From a candidate division WOR-3 bacterium (lineage in GTDB: Bacteria; SDB-A): a stretch of DNA of 5,796 bases. The translations under genes were made by a program, and so were the position numbers. Position 1 is the stretch's first letter. Each line of letters begins with the position of its first letter. The stretch lies in assembly GCA_016934535.1 (NCBI GenBank), contig JAFGSQ010000001.1, forward strand, positions 1 through 5,796. The letters run 5' to 3'. The notes beneath the pieces were generated by a model. The model was given only the letters and a program-made list of their open reading frames with translations, made no database searches and was not told the origin of the DNA. Below, piece after piece: positions 1 through 4,719 of the stretch.

Positions 1-256
1 GGCAATTCATGTGGTTCCAACCTAAACAACATGATTTGATCCAAGTATTTCCTCCGTCAATTGTCTTATACATCCGGGTTGTGTCTTGCCAGATATTTTC
101 ATCTACATCAATTGTAATATAACCGACTGTGTCGTTGAGAAACTGAACATCGCTGACGGGCAGAGTGTCGTTGACATTTTTCTGTGTCCAGCCCAACAAG
201 GGGGCCGCAAAACCGGAAAGTGCGATCAGCAATAAACTGATTTTCAAGATTTTCAT
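1..256 (-). CDS. Exported Asp-box (Ycf48/BNR-like) repeat protein, 3' end beyond the left edge
   Basis: This gene is open at the window edge; 85 residues are visible with no stop. The ATG at 256-254 follows an AGGAGGG ribosome binding site by a few bases, which fixes the start. Residues 1-22 form a Sec signal peptide (MKILK, then a Leu/Ile/Ala-rich core ending near PLLG). Residues 37-72 read like one blade of a Ycf48 or sialidase-type beta-propeller: a VQFLNDTVGYI strand, then MYKTIDGGNTW, whose T65-x-D67-x-G69-x-T71-W72 matches the Asp-box pattern S/T-x-D-x-G-x-T-W. Such proteins usually carry several of these repeats, so most of this one should lie outside the window. Export to periplasm or cell surface is inferred. 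The ligand is unknown. CysCys at 76-77 is unusual for the repeat. It lies on the same strand as the next gene, 87 bases downstream of that gene's stop. Confidence 0.72.
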   Translation of the reverse strand, partial: MKILKISLLLIALSGFAAPLLGWTQKNVNDTLPVSDVQFLNDTVGYITIDVDENIWQDTTRMYKTIDGGNTWIKSCCLGWNHMNC

Positions 257-343
257 AATCCCTCCTGAAAAGAAGTGAAAAAATATATTTTGCCTTTAAA
301 ATCAAAATTCAGTCGCGCTTTATCCTATATTTCCTTGATTTGA

Positions 344-1054
344 TTATTTTTCTTCTCTCGGACTGAACTGTACAGTCCACGCTCCTGTCATTCCCTCGAC
401 TTCTACAGGTATCGTTATAAATATCTCTTCACCCACGGCAAGCTTGGCAAGTGGAACGTAAAACTTGAATCCTCCGCTTTCGACTGCACCGACAGCAAAA
501 TCCGGATACTCCCATTGCAATTCATGACCGTCAACGGAAAAATTCTCCCAATACCGGAAATAAATGGTTTCGGTAATTGGTATGATTGACATATCGTTTC
601 CTGTCTTATTTTCATCAAAATCTTCACTGAAATACATTTCCTTGGTCAAAAGCTCCAGAAAAGGGCTGAATTCTCCAGTTCCCGAAACAGATTGTGGAGC
701 GACCTCTTTTTCGGGAGCTTCCCACACAGAAGCTATTTCATAGCTTTCGATCTTTCCGGTTCCGTTTATTTGCGACATCGGTATTACGCCGTGCGATCTC
801 GTCGGACCCGCTGAGACTTCAAACCATGCATCGAAAGCCGGAGATGGCGAAGGTCCGAATTTAACATCTTCAAACCTTCCTATGGAAGTGTAATTGCTGA
901 ATCCACCCTGCTCTCCGTAACAGCTGGTCTGCCTGTTGTAAGTCAAACCGATAATTATGTCGTATCGGGCTGAGCCCCCGAAAACAGTTTTCTCCCCGTA
1001 AACAGAACCGAGAGGTACAATGATTAGTAAAAACACTGATATCAATGTTCGCAT
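344..1054 (-). CDS. Exported protein of unknown function, 236 aa
   Basis: I do not recognise this family. The start is taken as the ATG at 1054-1052, because AAAGGAG (1066-1060) sits 5 bases upstream of it; the ATG five codons earlier would place that site inside the gene. Residues 1-20 are a signal peptide (MRT, then SVFLLIIVPLG, likely cleaved after VYG). There is no lipobox and no other membrane segment, so the mature protein of about 216 residues is probably periplasmic, surface-bound or secreted. It has a single Cys (45). The middle (about 112-160) is rich in Glu, Ser and Asp and may be flexible. The C-terminal 50 residues alternate hydrophobic and polar residues (GGFKFYVPLAKLAVGEEIF, then ITIPVEVEG, then AWTVQFSP), which suggests a beta-sandwich. 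A promoter and palindrome lie upstream at 1158-1102. It is probably transcribed ahead of, but not tightly coupled to, the Asp-box protein gene. That it is a real gene is well supported; its function is not. Confidence 0.78.
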   Translation of the reverse strand: MRTLISVFLLIIVPLGSVYGEKTVFGGSARYDIIIGLTYNRQTSCYGEQGGFSNYTSIGRFEDVKFGPSPSPAFDAWFEVSAGPTRSHGVIPMSQINGTGKIESYEIASVWEAPEKEVAPQSVSGTGEFSPFLELLTKEMYFSEDFDENKTGNDMSIIPITETIYFRYWENFSVDGHELQWEYPDFAVGAVESGGFKFYVPLAKLAVGEEIFITIPVEVEGMTGAWTVQFSPREEK

Positions 1055-1101
1055 TAGTTCTCCTTTCATTCTTTATGTAATTGAAATTTAAAACAACGGG
1101 C

Positions 1102-1117
1102 AGGAAAATATTTTCCT
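1102..1117. promoter_or_regulatory. 16-bp perfect palindrome, candidate operator
   Basis: AGGAAAATATTTTCCT is its own reverse complement over all 16 bases. It lies 47 bases upstream of the start of the 236-aa exported protein gene, just downstream of where transcription from the promoter at 1158-1130 would begin. A repressor dimer there would block the minus-strand gene. A hairpin role is less likely because no loop bases remain. The binding protein is unknown and chance A/T symmetry cannot be excluded, although the GG/CC ends make it less trivial than the pure A/T palindromes nearby. Confidence 0.4.
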
Positions 1118-1129
1118 TTTTAGAAGTCT

Positions 1130-1158
1130 GATATATTTATTTTACAACTAAATCTCAA
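1130..1158 (-). promoter_or_regulatory. Candidate sigma-70-type promoter for the 236-aa exported protein
   Basis: On the minus strand, TTGAGA (1158-1153; five of six consensus bases) and TATATC (1135-1130; four of six) are separated by 17 bases. Initiation would fall near 1123, giving a leader of about 70 bases that begins just before the palindrome at 1102-1117. The call assumes E. coli-like promoter rules; some Bacteroidota use a different -10 element. Confidence 0.4.
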
Positions 1159-1359
1159 TAATTCAAACTTAATCGAATAAAATAAATTTTTTTTACTCCC
1201 TTAAAGCCTCCCATAAACTGCAACCCGATTTATATAGCAATGGCAATGGATTGCATAAACTGATTCATCTGCATTTCCGCCGCGCCAAAACCTCAAAAAC
1301 CTTTTTGATTATTATTGTCCGCAGAAAAGATATACAATAAAGGAAAAGGGAGGATAAAA

Positions 1360-1839
1360 ATGAAATTATTGTTTTTTTCTGCTTTTATTTTTCTGAATCT
1401 CAATGCAATTGCTCAGCTCACGGAAGGACTTTATGAAAGTTCGGAAGATTCCTTCAAAAAGAATTTCTACCTGTATGTCCGAAGCGACAGTGCAACTATT
1501 TACGGATGGGATTTACTTGTCTTTGTTGACACATCGGCAACGGACACCATACATTATAAAGCTATCGCCGAATTTTCAATGTTGGACAGTTCATATATCT
1601 CAATGAATTTCGAAAATCATGAATTTTCAAGAAAATCGTTTTTATCTGAAAATTTCGACAGCACGGACATAATCGCTGATAATGATTCAGGGTTAATTTT
1701 CCCGTACGTAAACATGTTCGGAGGAATTAAGGACGGTAAATTATTTTTGTATGCAATTAAATTCACCTACCTGAGCAACACGGATAATTTTATATTTGAA
1801 CTTCAAACCGACAGCTTGTCTTCAGATCCGGATTTATGA
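1360..1839 (+). CDS. Exported beta-rich protein of unknown function, 159 aa
   Basis: I do not recognise this family. The ATG at 1360 is preferred over an in-frame TTG 45 bases upstream, because GGGAGG lies about 6 bases before the ATG and because it places a clean signal peptide at the N-terminus: MKLLFF, hydrophobic core, cleavage after A18 in NAIA|Q. The mature protein of about 141 residues has no Cys and no membrane helix. It is rich in Ser, Asp, Phe and Tyr, with alternating strands such as KNFYLYV (34-40), ATIYGWDLLVFV (45-56), KLFLYAIKF (127-135) and DNFIFELQ (142-149), which suggests an all-beta fold, perhaps a small barrel; a lipocalin-like resemblance is only an impression. It is followed 48 bases later by another exported-protein gene on the same strand, so the two may form a transcription unit. 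Confidence 0.75.
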   Translation: MKLLFFSAFIFLNLNAIAQLTEGLYESSEDSFKKNFYLYVRSDSATIYGWDLLVFVDTSATDTIHYKAIAEFSMLDSSYISMNFENHEFSRKSFLSENFDSTDIIADNDSGLIFPYVNMFGGIKDGKLFLYAIKFTYLSNTDNFIFELQTDSLSSDPDL

Positions 1840-1887
1840 ACTCCACGAATAAGACATTGCATCAGATTTTATATCGAAGATTCAAAA

Positions 1888-2382
1888 GTGTTGGATAAAT
1901 TGGTAAAATTCATTATGCTTTTGCCGTCCGCTTTGCTATTTTTTGTGACAATCCATGGTTTGAATCCAACCGACAGCACTTACGCTATAAAATCCCTCGG
2001 CGAATCATATCCCGAATTCTTCGAACCAGATTACGATACCGCAGGCTTGATTCAGTGCACGGCATTGCTCAAAGAAGTGTATCCGACCCAAAAACGCAGA
2101 CAGTCCTTTGTATTCACTTTCGAAGTCATCGAAGGAATGGCTGATTCGATGACTTACGATGGAATGATCTCCGTCGAACTCTGGAACGATGCGGCAGCAT
2201 GCTTCATGGAGTCCATGGAGTTCGAAGAAGCAGAAGAAGACACCATCAGACCCTCTTTTTACGGCCTGCTTTTCCCCGAGAACGACATACATCTCGTCCT
2301 AAAATTACATGAGAAATACAATCCCCGAGATTATTATCTTGAAGATGCTGTTTTAATCAAAGAACCGGATCAAATTCGATGA
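1888..2382 (+). CDS. Exported protein of unknown function, about 164 aa
   Basis: I do not recognise this family. The start is uncertain: GTG at 1888, TTG at 1891 and ATG at 1915 are all in frame and none has a strong ribosome binding site. GTG is chosen because it supplies the Lys residues (4 and 7) of a signal peptide whose core is LLPSALLFFV, with cleavage near IHG (24). The mature part has two Cys (57 and 105) that could form a disulfide in the periplasm. Residues 52-82 (GLIQCTALLKEVYP, then QSFVFTFEVIEG) read as two beta-strands, and a Glu-rich acidic patch follows at 111-118. The strand pattern with Cys is faintly like NTR/TIMP-type domains, but this is too weak for a call. With the gene 48 bases upstream it forms a likely pair. 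Existence is fairly certain, exact start and role are not. Confidence 0.68.
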   Translation: MLDKLVKFIMLLPSALLFFVTIHGLNPTDSTYAIKSLGESYPEFFEPDYDTAGLIQCTALLKEVYPTQKRRQSFVFTFEVIEGMADSMTYDGMISVELWNDAAACFMESMEFEEAEEDTIRPSFYGLLFPENDIHLVLKLHEKYNPRDYYLEDAVLIKEPDQIR

Positions 2383-2395
2383 TTCGTCTCACGAA
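2383..2395 (+). terminator. Weak hairpin after the exported-protein pair
   Basis: TTCGT and ACGAA pair around a 3-base loop immediately after the stop codon at 2380-2382. The following bases are A/T-rich (AAATTTCAATTTT) but lack a clean T run. The five-pair stem is short for an intrinsic terminator, so this is only the best candidate for an end to the 1360-2382 unit. Confidence 0.2.
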
Positions 2396-2476
2396 AATTT
2401 CAATTTTAAAGGATCATAAAAGTAGTAACCCTGTAATGTAATATAAAAGTCTAATACTCTTAATTATGTTACAAAG

Positions 2477-2502
2477 AATTCCTGGACTGAAAATCAGGAA
2501 TT
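2477..2502. repeat. 8-bp inverted repeat in the intergenic stretch
   Basis: AATTCCTG (2477-2484) and CAGGAATT (2495-2502) are exact reverse complements separated by 10 bases. There is no T tail on either strand and no gene within 90 bases, so a terminator is unlikely. It could be a regulator binding site or a small RNA hairpin, or chance. Confidence 0.3.
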
Positions 2503-2681
2503 GGACCAAGTAGAAAAATATTTTTGTGTGAAGTCAAGCCGGTAAAATATAAACTTTTCGAATACTCTATTTAACGCCGCAAAAAGATGAAATGACAAAT
2601 AATGCGGAATAAATGAAATATTAGTTTACAATTCCATGTAATTATTTAACATACTATGATTGAAATTATTTGAAGAATAAA

Positions 2682-3248
2682 ATGGACACAATCAATTATC
2701 CATACCGGAAAACCAAATCAGGCATGATAGTCGGTATATTTCTTCTATTCATAGCTGTTCCCTTGTTGTGTTTGTCGTCAACGCTTTTGTCTCTTTTCAT
2801 CCTCAATCCTTCAGGTTTTCAAGTGCAGGCAAGCAATACTCATTACTGGATTACTCTTTTAGGGATTTTTTTCTTTTTCCTTATAATTGCTTTATTTGGC
2901 TTCGTGTTGATATTCGCTGACTTCCGTAGAATGGAAGCTATATTGACCGCTGAGAGTTTTTCCTACGGCCCTCACGGGCATCTTACCACAATTCAACTGG
3001 CAGAGATTGCCAGAATAACAGCGAAAACATGTTTTTGGTCTGAATATTCGGATTGGGATATAACTATAGAAAGTATAAACGGACAGAAATTTTCTTTTTC
3101 ACCCGGTGTCAGCGGTCTTTTTCGAAGGAAATACAAAAGGGGTTTCGACTATCAGACCATTCTTCGGGATATTCTGTCGCGATTGCCTGCAAGAGTACCT
3201 GTGGATTCAAGCGTTCGCAAGTTCGCAGAAACCGGAAATATTCCCTGA
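2682..3248 (+). CDS. Two-helix membrane protein with a possible PH-like domain, 188 aa
   Basis: The ATG at 2682 is preferred to an in-frame TTG at 2670 because GAAGA lies about 5 bases before the ATG; the difference is four residues. Two hydrophobic helices (about 15-41 and 56-79) are joined by a short polar loop, and each is flanked by basic residues (YRKTK at 8-12, DFRRM at 80-84) that predict both termini in the cytoplasm. Residues 85-169 form a soluble domain: short strands (AILTAESFSYG, LAEIARITAK, DWDITIES, QKFSFSPG) ending in an amphipathic helix (YQTILRDILSRLP). That order, two helices then strands then a closing helix, resembles small bacterial membrane proteins with PH-like (bPH/YdbS-type) domains; this is inference from pattern, not a motif match. 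No enzyme motif is visible. It stands alone on its strand and ends 7 bases from the convergent gene. Confidence 0.66.
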   Translation: MDTINYPYRKTKSGMIVGIFLLFIAVPLLCLSSTLLSLFILNPSGFQVQASNTHYWITLLGIFFFFLIIALFGFVLIFADFRRMEAILTAESFSYGPHGHLTTIQLAEIARITAKTCFWSEYSDWDITIESINGQKFSFSPGVSGLFRRKYKRGFDYQTILRDILSRLPARVPVDSSVRKFAETGNIP

Positions 3249-3255
3249 CATGACA

Positions 3256-3660
3256 TTATTTTTTAATAAAGCCAGCCAAAAAACCGCCGGCTATGGCTGT
3301 CGCCATGCCGACGAAAGTCCAAATATTCAGTCCGCCGATAAAACCCAGAGTGAGCCCTGTCAGGGCGGTGACTATACCCGTCAGAACGCAGACCGAGGAA
3401 GCGTTTTTCTTCATTTTTACAGTCGCAATGATGCCGCCGAGAAAAGCCCCCAAAACCATGCATACTGCAGTTATCATATCTACGGATCTTTCTGCAAAAC
3501 TGTTTATCACCGCCTGATCAGGTGCGCCCCTGACGGCGAATCCCTGAATTGTCGCATACACCGTAACAGCGATCACAGAACTCAAAAAAACAATGACAAG
3601 CGCGACGACTGAACCCAAAATAACTCTCAAAAAATCTTTTCCGGAAATATTAAACCTCAT
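3256..3660 (-). CDS. Four-helix small membrane protein, 134 aa
   Basis: The ATG at 3660-3658 has an AAGGAG ribosome binding site about 6 bases upstream, so the start is secure. Four membrane segments are visible, roughly 13-38, 62-81, 88-108 and 112-132, the last three rich in Gly and Ala (GAFLGGIIA, GLTLGFIGG, GMATAIAGGFLAGF), which suggests tight helix packing. The loop 39-60 carries the only extended polar stretch (RGAPDQAVINSFAERS), and the KMKK at 82-85 should face the cytoplasm. It resembles the general class of small bacterial four-helix membrane proteins (TIGR04086-like in size and layout), but I see no diagnostic motif. It follows the 63-aa gene by only 18 bases and is probably co-transcribed with it. 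GC is about 51% by hand count over 3301-3480, the richest in the window. A frame on the opposite strand across it is a shadow. Confidence 0.72.
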   Translation of the reverse strand: MRFNISGKDFLRVILGSVVALVIVFLSSVIAVTVYATIQGFAVRGAPDQAVINSFAERSVDMITAVCMVLGAFLGGIIATVKMKKNASSVCVLTGIVTALTGLTLGFIGGLNIWTFVGMATAIAGGFLAGFIKK

Positions 3661-3678
3661 GATCTCTCCTTTTCGGCT

Positions 3679-3870
3679 TCACCAAGCGTCTATTCCGGGA
3701 TTTCGTCTGTCGAATCTCTTCTTTTTTTGTTCATCCGTGAGGGCTTTGTATAAGAATTCGTTGAACTCCTGGAGCCACAGTAGCTTGTTATGAGGAGAAA
3801 TCATCAGATTTCTTCTGATTCTCTCTTCTTCTGTCGGCCAGCCCCAAAAATCTTCTTTTTCAATTTCCAT
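3679..3870 (-). CDS. Small soluble protein of unknown function, 63 aa
   Basis: The frame could be read from a TTG at 3960, but the first 30 codons would then be a run of Ile/Tyr/Asn from A/T-rich DNA that looks non-coding, so the ATG at 3870-3868 is chosen even though its ribosome binding site is weak. The protein is highly charged and Trp-rich: FWGWPTEEERIRR (8-20), a probable amphipathic helix SPHNKLLWLQEFNEFLYKAL (25-44), and a basic tail DEQKKKRFDRR (46-56). The SPxxKLxWLxE...F pattern recalls short proteins sometimes encoded beside nucleotidyltransferase-type toxin-antitoxin genes; no such partner follows here, and this is recollection rather than proof. It lies 18 bases upstream of the four-helix membrane protein gene, whose ribosome binding site occupies that gap. 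A cytoplasmic partner of that protein is one possibility. Confidence 0.6.
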   Translation of the reverse strand: MEIEKEDFWGWPTEEERIRRNLMISPHNKLLWLQEFNEFLYKALTDEQKKKRFDRRNPGIDAW

Positions 3871-3953
3871 TGAATTCACTGCATATATCTTCGTAGAACA
3901 TAGGCATAATTTTTGATGATTATAAATTATTATATAATTGTAGATAAATAAAA

Positions 3954-4037
3954 ACACCAATTATTGCAGCCGATCTTATCAAGAAAGACGGATTAAACTC
4001 CATTCAGAAAAATATCCTCGACTCAACTGAAATATAA
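3954..4037 (+). pseudogene. Possible 3' remnant of a lost gene
   Basis: Reading in frame from 3954 gives TPIIAADLIKKDGLNS, then IQKNILDSTEI and a TAA at 4035-4037. The composition is protein-like (balanced charged and hydrophobic residues, two helix-like segments) and the GC is higher than in the A/T-rich DNA just before it. There is no start codon: an in-frame TAA lies at 3945-3947. It may be the tail of a gene whose front was lost when neighbouring genes arrived. I cannot name the parent family, and a 28-codon open stretch can arise by chance. Confidence 0.22.
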
Positions 4038-4074
4038 AAATTGTAAGGATTGCCCCTGTTCTTTAAGAGGTCAG

Positions 4075-4092
4075 AATTCTATTGACTTATTA
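4075..4092 (+). repeat. Copy 1 of a shared promoter-region repeat
   Basis: AATTCTATTGACTTATTA here matches AATTCATTGACTTATTA at 5544-5560 except for one extra T; the last 12 bases are identical. The repeat contains the -35 box of mazEF. The two copies bracket the mazE-mazF-methyltransferase unit at a distance of 1469 bases. Confidence 0.6.
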
Positions 4093-4109
4093 GGTAATTA
4101 CATTATAAT
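4082..4109 (+). promoter_or_regulatory. mazEF promoter
   Basis: TTGACT (4082-4087; five of six consensus bases) and a perfect TATAAT (4104-4109) are separated by 16 bases. Transcription would start near 4116, giving a leader of about 14 bases before the mazE ATG, with AAGAGG at 4119-4124 as ribosome binding site. This is the best promoter in the window. The -10 box is embedded in the repeated TAATTACAT operator, which fits autoregulation. Confidence 0.72.
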
Positions 4110-4114
4110 TACAT
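4094..4114. promoter_or_regulatory. Candidate MazE(F) autoregulatory operator
   Basis: TAATTACAT occurs twice (4095-4103 and 4106-4114), 11 bases apart, about one helical turn, so both copies face the same side of the DNA. The first copy is part of the perfect palindrome GTAATTAC (4094-4101). The sites overlap the spacer and the -10 box, so a bound protein would exclude RNA polymerase. MazE-type AbrB-fold antitoxins are known to repress their own operons through such palindromes, more tightly as the MazE-MazF complex. That this site is MazE's is inferred from position. Confidence 0.55.
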
Positions 4115-4129
4115 ATAAAAGAGGTTGGT

Positions 4130-4378
4130 ATGAAGATTAATGTGATTCAAATTGGAAATTCCAAAGGCATAAGGCTTTCAAAAACAATATTACGTCAATG
4201 CGCTATTCAAAATGAAGTGGATTTGGAAATAAAAGACGGGAATATTGTATTGTATCCTGTCAAAAACAATCCAAGAAAAAATTGGGACAAAAAATTCAAA
4301 GAGATGAATAAACACGATCATGATAAACTGATAATTGACGATGTTATTGATTTAAAAACCGATGATTGGACATGGTAA
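4130..4378 (+). CDS. mazE: MazE-type antitoxin, AbrB/MazE DNA-binding fold, 82 aa
   Basis: This is the antitoxin of a type II toxin-antitoxin pair. It binds and inhibits the MazF endoribonuclease and represses its own operon. Residues 1-45 carry the swapped-hairpin AbrB/MazE fold signature: MKINVIQIGNSKGIRLSKTIL, with GNSKGIRL at 9-16, then DLEIKDGNIVLYPV. Residues 48-82 form the typical disordered acidic tail that threads along the toxin, ending in DLKTDDWTW, like the acidic, Trp-containing ends of MazE and ChpBI proteins. Length matches the family. AAGAGG 5 bases before the ATG fixes the start, and the strong promoter at 4082-4109 lies directly upstream. The stop overlaps the mazF start by 7 bases, giving translational coupling with antitoxin made first. 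It is A/T-rich compared with the genes to its left, consistent with horizontal transfer. Confidence 0.92.
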   Translation: MKINVIQIGNSKGIRLSKTILRQCAIQNEVDLEIKDGNIVLYPVKNNPRKNWDKKFKEMNKHDHDKLIIDDVIDLKTDDWTW

Positions 4379-4695
4379 TAAACCAATATGATGTTTTCCT
4401 GATCAATTTAGATCCAACAATTGGTCATGAAATAAAAAAATCAAGACCTTGTCTGATTATCTCTCCAAACGAAATGAATCTAAACATCAAAACCATCATA
4501 ATCGCTCCTATGACAACAAAATCAAAAAAATATCCAACAAGGATTAGTATAAATTTTCAAGGGACAATGGGTTGGATTGTTTTAGATCAAATTAGAACAG
4601 TTGACAAACTAAGGTTAATTAAAAAACTCGGAAGAATAAAAAATAAAACCATAAAGGAAATAAAAAAAACAATACAAGAAATGCTGGTCGATTAA
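4372..4695 (+). CDS. mazF: MazF/PemK-type endoribonuclease toxin, 107 aa
   Basis: This is a sequence-specific mRNA-cleaving toxin of the MazF/PemK/CcdB fold, acting in the cytoplasm and held inactive by MazE. The family signature is clear: YDVFLINLDPTIGHEIKKSRP at 6-26, CLIISPNEMN at 27-36, APMTT at 45-49, YPTRI at 54-58, and GWIVLDQIRTVDKLRL at 67-82. R25 and T48 fall at the catalytic Arg and Thr positions of Bacillus subtilis MazF, so the toxin looks intact and active. Length is normal. The ATG at 4372 overlaps the mazE stop and has no ribosome binding site of its own, so it relies on coupled translation; a TTG two codons earlier is possible but less likely. Its cleavage word cannot be read from sequence. 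By hand count 4441-4680 is about 28% GC, the lowest among the genes here. Confidence 0.93.
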   Translation: MVINQYDVFLINLDPTIGHEIKKSRPCLIISPNEMNLNIKTIIIAPMTTKSKKYPTRISINFQGTMGWIVLDQIRTVDKLRLIKKLGRIKNKTIKEIKKTIQEMLVD

Positions 4696-4719
4696 TTTGA
4701 GTCACAACATTCTGATGTC

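Larger units (their letters stand above)
1055..1359. other. Divergent intergenic region
   Basis: This stretch of about 305 bases separates the minus-strand and plus-strand exported-protein genes. It contains stop codons in all frames and no gene I can support. It holds a minus-strand promoter (1158-1130), a perfect palindrome (1102-1117), a tandem GCAATG doublet (1237-1248) partly folded into a GCAAT/ATTGC inverted repeat, and a weak plus-strand promoter candidate (TTGATT at 1305, then GATATA/TATACA near 1329-1336, with spacing longer than ideal). The plus-strand gene's ribosome binding site closes it. Confidence 0.6.
2383..2681. other. Gene-poor intergenic stretch
   Basis: These 299 A/T-rich bases hold no open frame I can support. 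Right after the stop codon of the 164-aa protein gene is a small TTCGT-ctc-ACGAA hairpin (2383-2395) followed by an A/T stretch, at most a weak terminator. A second inverted repeat lies at 2477-2502. Other symmetric words (AAAAATATTTTT near 2514-2525; CCGCA/TGCGG at 2577-2581 and 2603-2607 with a 21-base loop) look incidental. Promoter elements for the downstream membrane-protein gene are presumably here, but no -35/-10 pair stands out. Confidence 0.5.

Noticed and set aside
280-291. AAAATATATTTT palindrome upstream of the Asp-box gene
   Set aside because: It is pure A/T symmetry of a kind expected by chance in A/T-rich intergenic DNA; no -35 element is placed to make it a convincing promoter.
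108-305. 65-aa frame on the minus strand upstream of and across the Asp-box gene
   Set aside because: It is a shifted frame of the real gene, has no ribosome binding site, and reads through the true signal peptide region out of frame.
2005-2292. 95-aa minus-strand frame opposite the 164-aa exported protein
   Set aside because: It lacks a start signal and has Cys/His/Phe-rich shadow composition, while the plus frame has a signal peptide.
3256-3300. AGCC/GGCT inverted segments at the convergent gene ends as a bidirectional terminator
   Set aside because: They lie inside the coding part of the four-helix protein gene, the pairing is bulged, and no properly placed T run follows on the plus strand.
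3106-3612. 168-aa plus-strand frame spanning the 3' end of the PH-like gene and the four-helix gene
   Set aside because: The minus-strand frame has a clear ribosome site and four membrane helices; the plus frame has shadow-like composition rich in Cys, His, Arg and Ser and crosses two genes.
3871-3960. N-terminal extension of the 63-aa protein from the TTG at 3960
   Set aside because: The added residues are an Ile/Tyr/Asn run from A/T-rich DNA that looks like a promoter region, not coding sequence.
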